Positions 35,455-47,639 of a DNA stretch of 64,000 nucleotides are shown one piece after another. Made by a program: the position numbers and the translations under genes. The stretch comes from Isoetes taiwanensis (lineage: Eukaryota > Streptophyta > Lycopodiopsida > Isoetales > Isoetaceae). The notes under the pieces are model-generated. The model had not been told where the DNA came from, ran no database searches, and saw only the letters and a list, made by a program, of their open reading frames with translations. The stretch is taken from the NCBI GenBank assembly GCA_021234155.1, contig JAJEKV010000031.1, positions 13,325,748 through 13,389,747 of the forward strand. Direction: 5' to 3'. The number at the start of each line of letters is the position of its first letter. Within the stretch, counting starts at the first letter, position 1.

Positions 35455-36705
35455 GAAGTACCATTGTCGCTTGATTAGGGAACCGGTACGAAGGCTTAAA
35501 TTTGTCGTTGAGTTTAAAATGCCCGATCAATCGGTGAGGGCATCAATGTGGAAGAAAAATGATACCCACTAAGGTTACACTCATGAGGTTGTTTGTAAAT
35601 ATTTGTATTAAGATTTTTCTGCGTGCTCATGATTTGCCCTCTTTCTGTCGAGGAATTGAGACACCTCTTGCTTCGGATGTGGACTTTGAGGAACGGCTCG
35701 GCGCTTTGACTTTAATAGTGGAGCCATTAGCGGTATGATTGTCCCGAAGCCTTGCCGCAATGGTATCTTGTTACAGTTTCTATATACGTAAATCGATCAA
35801 CTTGTCTATTGCGAACGTGTTTTTAATCTTAATGCACACTCACGGTTAATGAATCATATTCTACATAATTTTTAATGTTGATAATTGCCATTTATTTGGT
35901 AGCTTAGATACATTCTCTAGAGCTTTGCAACTTGATCACATCATTATGATAGATATTTTATAGAGTTGGGGCAGATGTTTCATGTATTTTCAGTGGAAAA
36001 GATGGGTTGTATTTTGTTCTAAAAAACCCAAAGGGTATATACATACAATAAATACGTATAATATCACTAAAAGAGTATCAATTTACAAAAATAAATCATA
36101 AAAAATGAAAATAATTAAACAGAGCATTAGCTAATTTAATGATATCATGCAGTAGGGTTTACATGATTTCTTTCCCTCATGGATCTTTTTCTTTAGTTGG
36201 GCTTTCGGGATATGAACTTCGGATGAAGATGATAAAAGAGAATCCATAAATGGCTCCTCCTCGACCGCCTCGATCCGTTGTGGAAATGACACATTCTCTT
36301 TGTCCTATTTAGGCGCTGTCTAGTCGATATGGATTAGATGCGATTATAGCATCTTGTTGGTTTTATGCACCAATCAGGTAGCTGCAATAAGTGGAAAAAG
36401 GATTAGAAACCCGTGAAATATCTTTGATAAAATTATAAAAGCAAGAATTAGGCTTCGGTTAAGAATGAGAGGTATCTCCTCCTGTCAAAAAGAAAAACTT
36501 GTGAAGCTCAGAGATGCACTATGAAAATTGTTTTCTGTAAAATTCAAAGATGCCTTTTGAAAAAGATGGTCATATTTTACAGGCAGCACTTCGAACTGGA
36601 GATGCATCTATGATAAAACAAAAGGACCTTGTTGAGTCTGCTGAGTACGAATGGATTCATTTGCGGAATGAGATGCACGAGTTAATGCTACGGGCTTTCA
36701 TCTGA
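35455..36705 (+). pseudogene. C-terminal exons of an AAA+ ATPase (host-like gene fragment)
   Basis: Three exon-like blocks read as the end of an AAA+ ATPase module. Block 1 (35455 to about 35587) follows TTCTGCAG and reads LIREPVRRLKFVVEFKMPDQ, then ASMWKK, matching the arginine-finger/LRR-FxVxFxxPD part. A run of five A shifts the frame after WKK. Block 2 (35653-35732) reads ETPLASDVDFEE, then after a one-base loss ARRFDFNSGAISG, and ends at a GTATG donor. Block 3 (36583-36705) follows TTTTACAG and reads AALRTGDASMIKQKDLVESA to a TGA. Walker A and B exons are not in the window as far as I can see. It could be a real gene with sequence errors, or a fragment left by duplication. The subfamily is uncertain. 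Confidence 0.55.
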
Positions 36706-37274
36706 CATACTAGCACTACCATAGTCTTGGGACATTATGCACATTGTTTCTTTTCCTTTAGGTATGTACTTAGTCTTAAATAACATCAAAGTGCCACCAC
36801 ATTAAGTGATTCTTGGATCTGTTTTTTTTTTTCAGACAGAATAATTGTGGTTTCCCTAGTAATGGGGTTATCATAGTCTTAGGATGCGTTAGAATTGTGA
36901 AGAGGAGGTAATACTGGCTAATGCAGGTGTGCACCTTTTGTAGATGACTTGGCAATTACAAGTGAAATCCTGAGATCATTCTTTGTTAGCTTTCTATTAT
37001 GTGATTTCTTTGCACTGCTGAAACCCTTGTAAGAGGCCACATAGCATTGTTTGACGAGCGAATCAGAAATTTGGATATCCATGTCAAATTAACTTACTGA
37101 TAACAGAAAGTATCCTAACAGTTGTTAGATTTGACATCCCATGTTGGCATACAACACTCTGACCTGTGATGATATGACAAGGATGTGAACCTACAAAAGG
37201 CATATTGAATACAACTAATCTTGATAATCTCCTCATCCTATTAGAGCATTTGTTGTCCTTAATTGTATTTGTGG
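36706..37274. other. 3' flank of the AAA fragment; no gene seen
   Basis: AT-rich, with a T/C-rich tract near 36820. It is the genomic target into which the 22.6-kb element inserted; host sequence resumes at 59920. Confidence 0.5.
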
Positions 37275-37279
37275 ATGCT

Positions 37280-39719
37280 TGTTGCCCTGCTATGGCAACA
37301 TGGCAAGTGCCAGCAAATCTTATTTATGTTGCAGGAAAAAGAAGACACTATGTTGAAGAACCAAGTGAAGACATTGAACTGGAATCAAGGTCACACATTG
37401 AGAGGATCTAAGCATCTAGAAGTTTGGAAGACCCCTATGAAGTTTGCAAGCTATTAAAGTGGTATCTTTTCTCTTTCATATTGTCATTTCTATTCCCTTA
37501 CCTCACACTCCACATCTCCAACATTCCATCACCCCTATGAAGTTTGCAAGCTATTAAAGTGGTATCTTTTCTCTTTCATATTGTCATTTCTATTTTATTA
37601 CCTCACACTCCACATCTCTAACATTCCATCACCCCATACTATCATACATCTCACACATAGCCCTTTGTTCCATAGTTGACCTACCACTACCTAAGGCACA
37701 TTTTCAAAGTTGTTACACCAAAAGGATTGCCTAAGCATCAAGTTCTACATCATCTTTCTCCACCATATCATTCCATTATCACACACTCCACACCATGTGG
37801 CTAAAGAAAAGAAAGGGGGGGGGCATTTTATGCTAGCCAAAATACAAAAAGGGGAAAGGAAAAGCTAAACACGAGTTTGCCTAGTCACCACCTCCAAGTG
37901 ACATGGCATGATGACTAGATACATATGTCATCACTTGCAAAGCCACATTGGTCCACTCATCATTTGCCACTTCCATGGGTCATTCACCAAGTTGCCACCT
38001 AAGCAACAAGTGTCCACATCACCACATCACTCCATACCATGACATCACTTAACACCATTACATCATTCCACATCATCACATCACCTTGCATCATCAAATG
38101 ATGACTAGGCAAATGTTGACCAAACCCAAAAAGTTGGTCAACCATAAGATTGAAATGATTGACAAATGTGCCTATTAGCCTTGTTCTTCCTCCTTGCCAC
38201 CTCACCAAATCCCATGTCTAATGCCTACTCACCCCATTCATTTTTTCCACAAAAATCAAAGTATTGCATTTGAAAGTTTGATGATACCACCTGATAGCCC
38301 TCATGAAGTCATGCCAGCTGGCACAAAAATTTTTGAAAAAAGAGTGTGTATTGATCGTCTAAATGGCTTTCTTGGGAAACGTGCTTCATTTGAAAAAATG
38401 GCAAAACCTACCTACATCTACCCCCCCATCTATCTACCCTCTCATCCTCTGCCAAGTGGCGTCCCCCCTGGCATGCCAAGTCGAAACACGAGCCGAGCTT
38501 GGCGTGGGAGGAGACCACGTAATCAAGAGAGAAGAAAATAGCTCTCTATTTATACCTTAGCCTCTTTTTTGATTTCTGCCTGTGGGATAATTGCTCTCAA
38601 GAAAACTTCGAACCCTAAAAATGTGACTTGCCAAGAACTTGTTTTTTGTCGATTGAACTGAGCAATCATTACATTGGCTAACCATTCCTGTCCTGTTACA
38701 CCCAAAGAAATGTCTAAACCAACCAAAAACATGGCCAAGATCCCGAATTTGCCAAGATCCGGCCGGAAACAGAGTTTTTAAAAGGGGATTCATTCGACAG
38801 AGAAAATCGTGGGCTTTTGCGCGATTCAGAGACGAAGTACCTGAAGTGTGAAGTCAGAATTGATGCTGAGAGTTCCTCCTGCCTTAAGAGATCTATCCTG
38901 AGGCATATTATGATTGATTTGTATCCAAAAAATTCACGATTTGTGTGTTTTAGAGATGTCCTGTTGATTGATCATCTTGATCATTGACATGATATCAAAT
39001 GTGATGACTTTGATTCCAGTTTAATGAAAATCTGACCTTGGAAAATATTATTTGATGCATTTACATTTGAATTAACTCTAGAAATAGGAAGAAAAAGCCA
39101 TACCTCTGCATCTGGTTGCATACAATGCTCTAGCTGCATTAGTACAATCATTTAGGAAAGGAAAAGCTAAAAAAGAGAGGAGAAAGATCAACCTACTGGT
39201 GTTTTAAAGTCTGTCTCTTATTTCATGGACATTAGATGCTCAGACATGCTTCTCCAATTATAGACTGAATTTTTGACCTTGAGAATAGTATGCCTTATTG
39301 TGCAGGCCTCATGTTCACTATCTAAATTTAGTTGGATTAAAAATTCATCACCATTCTCATTTGGCAAAATTTGGTGCACTGTCCAGTCCATTGACCAATT
39401 TCTGACTTAGTCAAGAATCATTATTTCTCACCAACCGTGAAGATTCTTTGCATAGACTTTCTACAACACTTTCTTCAGGTATCATTGTGGCATGCTATGC
39501 TTGTTTGAGTTCAAAATGTCGAGTACATTGATCTCTGTGCCTGTTAGAATCAGACTAGTTTTTTTGGCTTTGGGGAAACTAGTGAAATCTTGTTTTCTGG
39601 AAGTTTAAGAACAGATATTTTAGCACAGAGTGATCACCTCAAGTGATCTGGAGGTCCTAGACCAAGATTAGTGCTTCTTTGACCTGAGGTTGGTGGCTTA
39701 GCCAGGTTTGCCATCAACA
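37280..39719 (+). repeat. Left LTR of the outer element
   Basis: 2440 bp starting TGTTGCC and ending TTTGCCATCAACA. The first 21 bases form a hairpin (arms TGTTGCC and GGCAACA). A 101-bp unit is duplicated in tandem at about 37429-37630. A TATA-like TATTTATA lies at 38547-38554. Open frames within the LTR are not conserved proteins. Confidence 0.93.
38541..38556 (+). promoter_or_regulatory. TATA-like promoter of the outer LTR
   Basis: CTCTCTATTTATACC, repeated at 58741-58752 in the right LTR. The nested sibling has TATTTATG at the matching place. It is preceded by a GC-rich block with GAGCCGAGCTTGGCG. Confidence 0.5.
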
Positions 39720-39722
39720 TTT

Positions 39723-39743
39723 TGGAGGTCCTACCGAGATTTC
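39723..39743 (+). other. Primer-binding site, tRNA-Gln type
   Basis: TGGAGGTCCTACCGAGATTT begins three bases behind the LTR. Its complement ends AATCTCGGTAGGACCTCCA, which can fold as a tRNA T-arm and acceptor end. It differs at one base from the tRNA-Gln 3' end as I remember it. The nested sibling has a related site. Confidence 0.6.
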
Positions 39744-39764
39744 CACCTGGTTTACAAAGAACTC

Positions 39765-40732
39765 ATGGCTCCTAGAAGAAATGAACAGCAAGAAGCTCCA
39801 GAACCATTGGAACCACAAGGAGTACCTGTTGCAGTTGTGGTGCAGCCAAATTGTGCAATCCCACAGTATTTTGAGCTAAGTTTGCCCATTACTCCACCCA
39901 TATTTGAACCAACTATGAATGCTAACCATTTTCTGAAGGTATTTGATGAATATTATAGAGATTATGGTTGTAAAAGGGCTGTAGGTTTTTCGAGTTTAAG
40001 AGATGCATGAAATCCGATGAGGCATATGCTTGGTGTGAGCATGTGACCTCAGTTATGGGTCTTGATACATCCGAGAGTCTTGTGCAGCAATTTTTAGCTA
40101 GGTTTGGCAAACTGTCGCCCCTCAAGAGCTAGCAAACGAAGCTCTGAGACTTTTTGTATAAGGGCAGGTGAAAGTATTAACCACTATGTGGAAAGGTTTA
40201 GTGCATACCTGAGGAAATGTCAAAAGAGTCAGGTACCTACTCCCACACTCTATTTTGTGGCTGCTTTCATTAAGGGACTATCACCAAGACCTAAGGTGCA
40301 CAGGAAGATGCTAAAAATTCAAAATCAGGAAGGTTTTGATACCATACACAAAGCTTTTGAAAAGGCAACTAAAATCTCCAATGATATGTCTTTTTTACCT
40401 GATAACCATGTAAACCATTGTGCTGACCCTTTTTATCTAGATTATGAGCAGGAGTATGAGCATGTGCCTGTGTATGCAGTGCAAAAAGAAAGAAGAAAAT
40501 CCAAAGATGAAGAAGCTACACCTAAAAGCAATGAATCCAAGAGTGAGATGACCAAAATGTCTGAGACCATTGCAGAACTGACCAAACAACTTTTGGAGTT
40601 GAAGAACAACAAAAACACTTATCCTCCTTGTGCACATTGTTTCAAAGATACTCATCCTTCTGATATTTGCTATTACAGGGCATGCTTAGAATGTGGAAAG
40701 AAAGGTCATTTTGGAAAGATCTGCCCTGTGTG
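39765..40732 (+). pseudogene. Gag of the outer element, N-terminal part
   Basis: Starts MAPRRNEQQEAPEP 45 bp behind the LTR; the nested copy starts with the same five residues. A core with NHYVERFSAYLRKC and KGLSPRPKVHRK follows, then a Lys/Glu-rich helical linker and zinc knuckle CLECGKKGHFGKICPVC (C-x2-C-x4-H-x4-C). The nested element interrupts it right there, at 40732. Frames shift near 39975 and 40105. Gag would assemble particles and package RNA. Confidence 0.8.
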
Positions 40733-43373
40733 TGTTGAGGGTATTCCTGGCAAACCCTCAACTAGAATGGTGTAGGACCTCCAGGTTGCTTCAGGCAACC
40801 ACTCTGTGCCTTAAAATATGAGATTGGTCTTCAAAATTTCCTGTTGGCACTGACTTCCCAAAAGATGTAAACACAGTCTATGCTTAATGCTTTACCACAG
40901 CCAGATAAATGCTCAATTCTGTTTAAAACAAGGATGAAAATGATGCTTAAAGATGCTGACAGATGAATGCACAATTTTTTTCAAGGTCAGAGCTGAGATA
41001 CCTACTCAATATTGACTCTCTGACGCGGTCAATTTTTGGTCAATGTTCCAACAAAGGAGCTGAAGTTTACTGATGATTATGCAGAGTCTTTTGGGTTGGG
41101 AACACTTGGGATCAATCAAAGTACTCCGGTGTGATAAGTGCGCACAATTTTTCAAGGAAGATCACAATAATTTTGAGCTAGGATGATAAAAATGCCCCGA
41201 TGATTGTATTTTTTTAGTATCGACTAAATTATTTGATCTTTTTTTGATAATATCAATGCAAGAGTTGTGCAAGAAATGAAGACCGATATGTAGAAAGATG
41301 GTAAAAAAGTTAATATTTAAGTAAGCACTAGTAGCACTTCGAAATTCCTTTTGACTTTTCACTTTAGAACACACAGCAATGCAACTCACAAGCTAAACTT
41401 AGGACTTTTATGCTTTTTTTCTCTTCTGAATAACAATGCAACTTTTCTAACATGAATCTTGAATGTTTAGCTTATCTGTAAGACAATTTTGTAAGATTAA
41501 AGACAATTTTTGATGATTTATGCAAGATCTTTACACATGAACATGAAATTATAGTGGGATAAGTTTTACCAAAGTCGATTTTCATTCACTTGATTCTCAT
41601 GAAGGTAGTTTCACATGATTCAAAACGCTCACAGATCGCGAGCATAGTATGCTTCCGTAATCGGACAATATTTGATCAGCTTTACTGCTCAATCGGGAGA
41701 AAGTAGCAGCAAGGAAGGTCAAATTTGCAAGCAGAAGATCGCCCTGACATGTATTTCGCCTGATTGATCTCCAAATTTGCGCACAAGCCCTTGAATTTTC
41801 AAATTCCGGTTAGCCCCTTTTTGAAAACGCCTCGTTTCGCTTTCATTCTTGCCAAATTTGACCTGAATTATCTGTCATTTAGCTTCGGTATGGGTTTCTT
41901 GAGGCCACATAAGTCAAATAGGAGTGGAACGGCAATGATTATGTGTTGAAAAGCTGCTAAAAATCTGGTTCTTGGCCTGCAAGATTTTAGGGTTCTTGAT
42001 TTTTAACTGCACAAATATCCCCACAGCCGGAATGCAAAAAATAGGCCAAGGCATAAATAGAGTTCTGAGGCCACGTTTTCTGATTGCGTGGTCTCCTCCC
42101 ACGCCAGGTTCGGCTCGTGTTTCGACCTGGCACGCCCGGGGGGACGCCACTTGGCAGAGGATGATAGGGTAGATAGATGGGGGGGTAGATGTAGGTAGGT
42201 TTTACCATTTTTTAAATGGGGCACATTTCCCAAGAAGGCCATTTAGAGGGTCAAAATGAACTCTTTTTTCAATTTTTTTTGTGCCAGCTGGCATGTTTTG
42301 ATGAGAGCTTTCAGGTGATATCAACACAATCCAGAATGAAGCATTTTGAATTTTGGCCAAAAGCAGGGCAAGGGGGTGACATGGAATGTTTTTTTGGTGA
42401 TGTGGCAATATGAGGGCTGATGTGGTTTGCTTGCTTGGCAACAACTTTTTCCCCTAGTCAAAATGTCTTTTGGTGAAGTGTAAATGAAGTAAAGGTGATG
42501 TGGATGACACGTGTGATGTGAGTGATGAAATGGCACATGAGGATGATGATGTGTGTGCCTTAGCTCTTGCCAACTTGGCATGATGATAACTAGGGAATCT
42601 TCCTTTTTGCATAAGTGAGCAAATTTCTTTTGAACATAGGATTCTTGAAGCAAGTTCATTAAAATCCCCTGGTGCTCAAAGTGTGTATGACTGGTGTGGA
42701 GCGAGTGAAGACAAAATGGTGAAGATAATGATCCCGGATATTCCTTGCTTTTGCCAATTCAGCATGGTGACCATTAGGGGTTTTTTTTGCACCAATGGTC
42801 AACTTTTGTCTTGTACATAGGATTTTTTGATGAGTGCTCATGGAAATGCCCTAGTGTTCAAACTTGTTTATCATGTGAACTTTGTGAATGAAGTATGGTG
42901 GGATGGAGTGTGTGTGCAACACATGACTAGGAGAAATAGGTATTGTCAATGTCAAGGCATGAGGTAATGAAGTATGGATCAAAGCAAGTAGGCACAATGA
43001 GATGTGAGTGTAGCTAGAAGTATAGGATTGCAATGGTGGTACAAGAATATGGGGATTGAGAAAATGGCTAGGCAATTCTTCTAGATCCTCAAGAATATCA
43101 AACTTATAAGCTCAAATGTAGTGAAACCCATACCATGTAGTGAATTTGCAGATCTTCAATGGGGTCCTTGTGATGCTTTGATAGAAACCAAATCACCTCC
43201 TTCATGATCCTTAAGTGAATGTCCTTCTTTGGTTCTTGAAGTCTTGTTTTTTGTAGCTTGATGGAGTCCTCAAGTTGCCTTGAAAGTTGTAAGTCTTCAA
43301 ATGTCCTTGTGTACTTGTTGAATCGCATGTTGAATGTGCTGATGGTTCTTCTATGCTGCCATGGGTGGCAGCA
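40733..43373 (-). repeat. 3' LTR of the nested element
   Basis: On the minus strand it starts TGCTGCC at 43373 with a hairpin (TGCTGCC and GGCAGCA) and ends CCCTCAACA. TATTTATG lies at 42052-42059 on the minus strand. Nearly identical to 49605-52245; differences cluster at CTG/CAG/CCGG sites. Confidence 0.93.
42052..42059 (-). promoter_or_regulatory. TATA-like motif of the nested LTR
   Basis: CTCTATTTATGCC on the minus strand. It is the equivalent of TATTTATA in the outer LTR and repeated at 50929-50936. Confidence 0.45.
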
Positions 43374-44175
43374 TCATGCCAAACAAAAAAGCAGGTTGGT
43401 TCTCCAGCCTCTGAATCATGATTCCAATTCTAGCTTAGTTTGCAGTGTGCAGTTTATTGCCATGGTGGTTGGGATGAATGGCAATGGGGGAATGTTGAAG
43501 TTTGGATATCAAGGATCATATGGAGGGAAGGCCAGTGGTGGACCAAATGAAGATGAATGACTAAAAGGATGTACCTGCATGACAGAATTGTGTTAGCAAT
43601 AGACTTAGCTGCCATGTGATTAAATGGTGGCAGCTTCTGTGGGCATGTATGAGGATTCAGAATGAGGAGATGTGAAATATGGATGTAGGGCCATTGTTGA
43701 ATAGGATGACAAATAGTGGATGAAAAGAAGGATGCACCTGCATGGAGAGATATAAATCATTAGCACAAGATGCTGCCTGGTGGTGAAAATGGAGGCAGCA
43801 TGTGTGAAGAAGATGAATGAGGTGGATGATATGAAGATGAGTGAAAATGAATGATGTATTGAAGACTCAAGAGGATGCTCCTGCATGAAAAGTTATAAGA
43901 TAAGCACATAAACACCTGGACTCCATCAAAACTCGTGATTTTCAATGTAGAATCTTTCAGAAGCCAACATTAGAAACAAGGGACTTTCTAACCATCAGAA
44001 TCAAATTCATTTCTAAGATCAAACTGTTGAACTTCTTTAAGACAAACTATTTTAAACACACTTCTACCTAATTCTTTTTTTTTTGTCTTTTCTATAAATG
44101 TCTTCAATCATGACTGCTAAACTAGCAACATATCTATTTTAACATTAACTAATCTACCTTTTCTTTTGACATGAC
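43374..44175 (-). repeat. 3' interior of the nested element with repeated hairpin units
   Basis: Non-coding stretch between integrase and 3' LTR. Degenerate units of about 150 bp share GGATGYNCCTGCATG (43566, 43729, 43873). Hairpins lie at about 43454-43481 (TTGCCAT/ATGGCAA), 43608-43636 (GCTGCCA/TGGCAGC-like) and 43769-43801 (TGCTGCC/GGCAGCA). They resemble the hairpin at the LTR start (43354-43373). No polypurine tract touches the LTR. Confidence 0.6.
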
Positions 44176-45330
44176 TTATTCAAATAAGCTGAGGGCAACA
44201 TGTTGTTGCCAGTACCTCTTCAAATGCAGTATGTTGATGGGATTTGGTAGTACCCCGTTCTCTCTCAAAATGCATCTCAACCAAGAGGGAGTCTTGACAC
44301 CTGGCCCCCGCAACTTCAAAGGGCCTTCCCATAGTTTTTCAAATTTGCCTGCACAATCCTCCTTTGCCTTGTTCCATTTTAGGACCAGCTCTCCATCTTT
44401 CAATGTACCTTGAAGTTTGTGTGCAGCCTTGAATGCTGCCAAATCCTTGGCCTTCTTCAATAATATAGCATTTTCAGCTTCATACCTGTGCTCTTCCAAT
44501 TGCATAAGACGTACACATCTCTCTTTCAATGCCTCCTCCATTTCAAGATTTAATTTAAGAGCCATCCTCAAAGATGGGAGTTCAAGCTCAATTGGAATAA
44601 TGGATTCCACTCCATAGACCAAGCTAAAAGGTGTGTGTTTAGTGGAGGTCTTTGTGGTAGTTCTGTAGGCCCATAGAGCATCATGCAACTTCATGTGCCA
44701 ATCTCTCTTTGAAATACTTATGGTTTTCTTCAGAATGGATTTGAGTGCCTTATTTGTGGATTCTGCTTGGCCATTGCCTTGAGGATAATAGGCTGAACTT
44801 TTTGTATGTTTAACTTTAAGAGTTGTGAGCAGGGTAGCTATGACATCATTCAAGAATTGGCTTCCTCTATCTGATATCAGTTTGAAAGGGATACCAAATC
44901 TAGCACAAATGTTTTCATGGATAAATCTAGCAAAGTAGTGAATGCATTAGCTTGTCTTAAAGGAACCGCTTCAGCCCACTTGGTGAAATAATCCGCTGCT
45001 ACAAGAATGTACCGATGTTGAGCAGATGAAGGAGGGTCTATGGGACCTATGAAATCGAGTCCCCACATTTGGAAAGGTCCCGAGATGTTATATAGCTTAA
45101 TTAAAATGGGTCGAAGGATCCTTCTACCAAATATTTGGCATTTGTGGCAGCATTTAATCTTTTCATAGCAATCCTTGAATAATGTTGGCCAATAATATCC
45201 TGCCCTGAGGATCTTCTTGGCTGTAGTATCTGCAGCAAAGTGACCACCACAAATACCCTCATGGCATGCTTCAATCACTAGCTCGCTTCTAACTTATCAA
45301 CACATCTCAAAATGATTCCATCCTTGTCAT
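44176..45330 (-). pseudogene. Integrase of the nested element
   Basis: Minus strand: zinc-binding HHCC region (ACHEGICGGH, then CCHKCQIFG), core with WGLDFIGPID (first Asp, about 45060), ISDRGSQF (second Asp, about 44870) and GQAESTNKALK (Glu, about 44770). The C-terminal part has WEGPLKLRGPG, a GPY/F-like module, and ends in INILHLKRYWQQ. One frameshift near 44900-44940 separates two long open parts of 133 and 225 residues; otherwise nearly intact. Confidence 0.88.
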
Positions 45331-45419
45331 ATCTCGCATAACACACCACTTATCGCCTTATACTTACTACACTTTTCTCGAACCTTCTTTTCTCGACCGA
45401 GTTGAGATCTTTAGGCACT

Positions 45420-47000
45420 TCATTTGACTCCGTAAATCGCTTTATTTCCTCCCCGCCAAATTGTTTTTTGTATTAAATCAACTGCATAGACCGCATCACT
45501 AGGAACATTAGATAAATCTTCTTCATCCTCCTGCTCAAACAGAATGTAAGGCAAGTACAAACTGGGGTCATTGACTAGATTCATAACTTTCACAACAATA
45601 TCATATGTCTGAAACTTGCAGGCCCACCTACATATCTTAGCTTTTGGTTGTTTTTTTGAGAATAATAAAGGCAGTGGATTTTGCCTCATGTGAACTAGAG
45701 TGTGACTATTTTGGATCAGGTGTCCTTGCCTTTCAATCAAGAACATAAGTGCTGCTGCACTTTTCTCGAGTCTTTGGTATCTCAGCTCAGTGTCTGACCA
45801 GATTTTGCTAGCAAAAGTCACAACCATTTCCTCTTGCAACAAGGCTAGACCTACAGCTCTTTTGGTCACACTAATGTAGGCATCAAAAGACTTTGCAGGA
45901 TCAGGAGGTTTGAGCAAAGTAGAACTCGAAATGGCTTGTATAATGGCATCAAAGGCAATTTGGCATGTTTCAGTCCAGTCAACCATGATGAACTTGCTTT
46001 CATGTTTTGTGAATTTGCCAATCTTGGTAAGATCTGATATAGGAGCCACAGTATTGGAAAAATGAGGGACATACATTCTCAAGAAACTTACCATGCCAAG
46101 AAAACTTTTCACTTCCTTTACAGTTTTGGGTGGTGCCAATTTCTTCAAAGCCTCCATCTTGCCCTCGCCTACTGAATGCCTTCTCGAGGACACTTCATGT
46201 CCAAGCAAATCTCCTTTTGAACATAGGAATATACATTTCTTAGGATTCAAGCTTACACCTCCCTTTCTGCACATGTAGCAAACCTTAGTCAAGTAATTGA
46301 AATGATCTCTTAAGGCTGAACCTAAGCAAAGATCATCAAGGAAAACTTTGAATGCTGATGGAGGCATATCCTTGAAAATAGAATCCATGGCCCTCTGAAA
46401 AGTTGCAGAGGCATTCATCAATCCAAATGGCATTCTTTTCATGGCAAAAGTTCCCCATGGAGTAATGAATGCCGCCTTTGGTTGATCTTCAAGTTTGACA
46501 AAGAATTTGATTGAAGCCGAGAATCCATCAAGAAAGGAGTATATCTCTTTTCCGCAACAAGATGTAAGACCTCTTCTAGAAAAGGAAGAGGATAACAATC
46601 TTTGATAGTTGCTTTGTTCAAATCCCCCAGAATCAATGCAAATTCTGATGGTTTTGTTTTTTTCTTAATGTGCACAATGCAAGATGCCCACTGGATTTAT
46701 AATTTCAAGAATCACACCTCAGATCCTTCATTCTCGACAATTCTTTCCCTAATCAAGTCAAGTAAAGCCACATTTATTCTCCTAAGCTTTTGTATTATGT
46801 GCTTGGTACCCTCTTTGATTTTTATCTCAAATTCACATATGTTCCTATCAACACCAATCAACTCATTATAATCCCATGCAAACACATCTTTCCATTCTTT
46901 AAAGAAATTCATTATCATGCATTCATCTTCCTCCTTAAACATGTCACCAACATAAAGAATTTCTCTTGACCATTTTTTCTATTTTGACTTCTTTTATTGC
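45420..47000 (-). pseudogene. RT and tether-like RNase H of the nested element
   Basis: The longest part is an open frame of 392 codons (45420-46598). Upstream pieces carry FFKEWKDVFAWDYNEL and DLNKATIKDCYPLPFLEEVL. RT core: TPWGTFAMKRMPFGLMNAS and the catalytic box VFLDDLCLGS (FLDD where YxDD is usual). The RNase H fold behind it reads AYISVTKRAVGLALL where TDAS is usual, and VHMRQNPLPLLF where TDH is usual, so key Asp residues are absent. It probably acts as a connection domain. Frames break near 46598 and 46700. Confidence 0.85.
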
Positions 47001-47117
47001 TTTTTCGCTGCCAAAGATTGATTACCAAGATGGGGTGTAATTGCTTGAGATCTTCTTCCTCCAATTCTTTCTTCTTTGATGGCACCTTCTCGCTAAGTGT
47101 TCGAAAGCAAAACACTT

Positions 47118-47530
47118 TTGCACAAGGCATCCGCCTCCTCATTGAATTCTCTAGCAACATGATGAAGTTCCCAAGATGAAAACTCCGACAGCTTCTTGTA
47201 GGGCCTGCTTTTCTCGAAAGCATTGACATCTCTTCATTCTTGGCTTGGTATTCTCCTCGAAATCTGCCTGCACACAAGCCGAGAATCCCCAAATACAACA
47301 ATGTTAGAAATACCCAAATGCTTAGCTTCTTGTAACCCCGCAATCAAAGCTTTGTATTCAGCCATGTTCGAGGTAGTGTTTGGATGAATCCCGCCCACTT
47401 TTAGCTATCGGGTTTGTTTGATTTGTTCTTGATAATGGCAGCAGATGAAGCTATGTTCAATTTCTTTGCAACTCCACCATCAAACCATAGATAAGCAAAA
47501 CTACTTTCTTTGAACACATTGCATACTTCA
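47118..47530 (-). pseudogene. Extra RNase H between protease and RT, nested element
   Basis: Minus strand: AYLWFDGGVAKKLNIASS (first Asp, about 47480), SNMAEYKALIAGLQEAKHLG (Glu, about 47360), NIVVFGDSRLVCRQI (Asp, about 47285), then WELHHVAREFNEEADALC (His and last Asp, about 47130). These are the four acidic residues of an RNase HI fold of the RVT_3 type. Two or three frameshifts separate them. Located upstream of RT, as in the outer element. Confidence 0.8.
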
Positions 47531-47639
47531 TTTGGACTCATTATTACCTCCATATTGGTCATAGTGACTTCATATTCTCCAGCTGATTGGGTACTAACAC
47601 ATCTTCCTCAATGAAGTTATAAGCATCAAACTCTCCAAG

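Noticed and set aside
42003-42444. Open frames inside the nested LTRs (also at 50864-51483)
   Set aside because: Present only because LTRs are duplicated; frames differ between the two LTR copies and no domain is seen.
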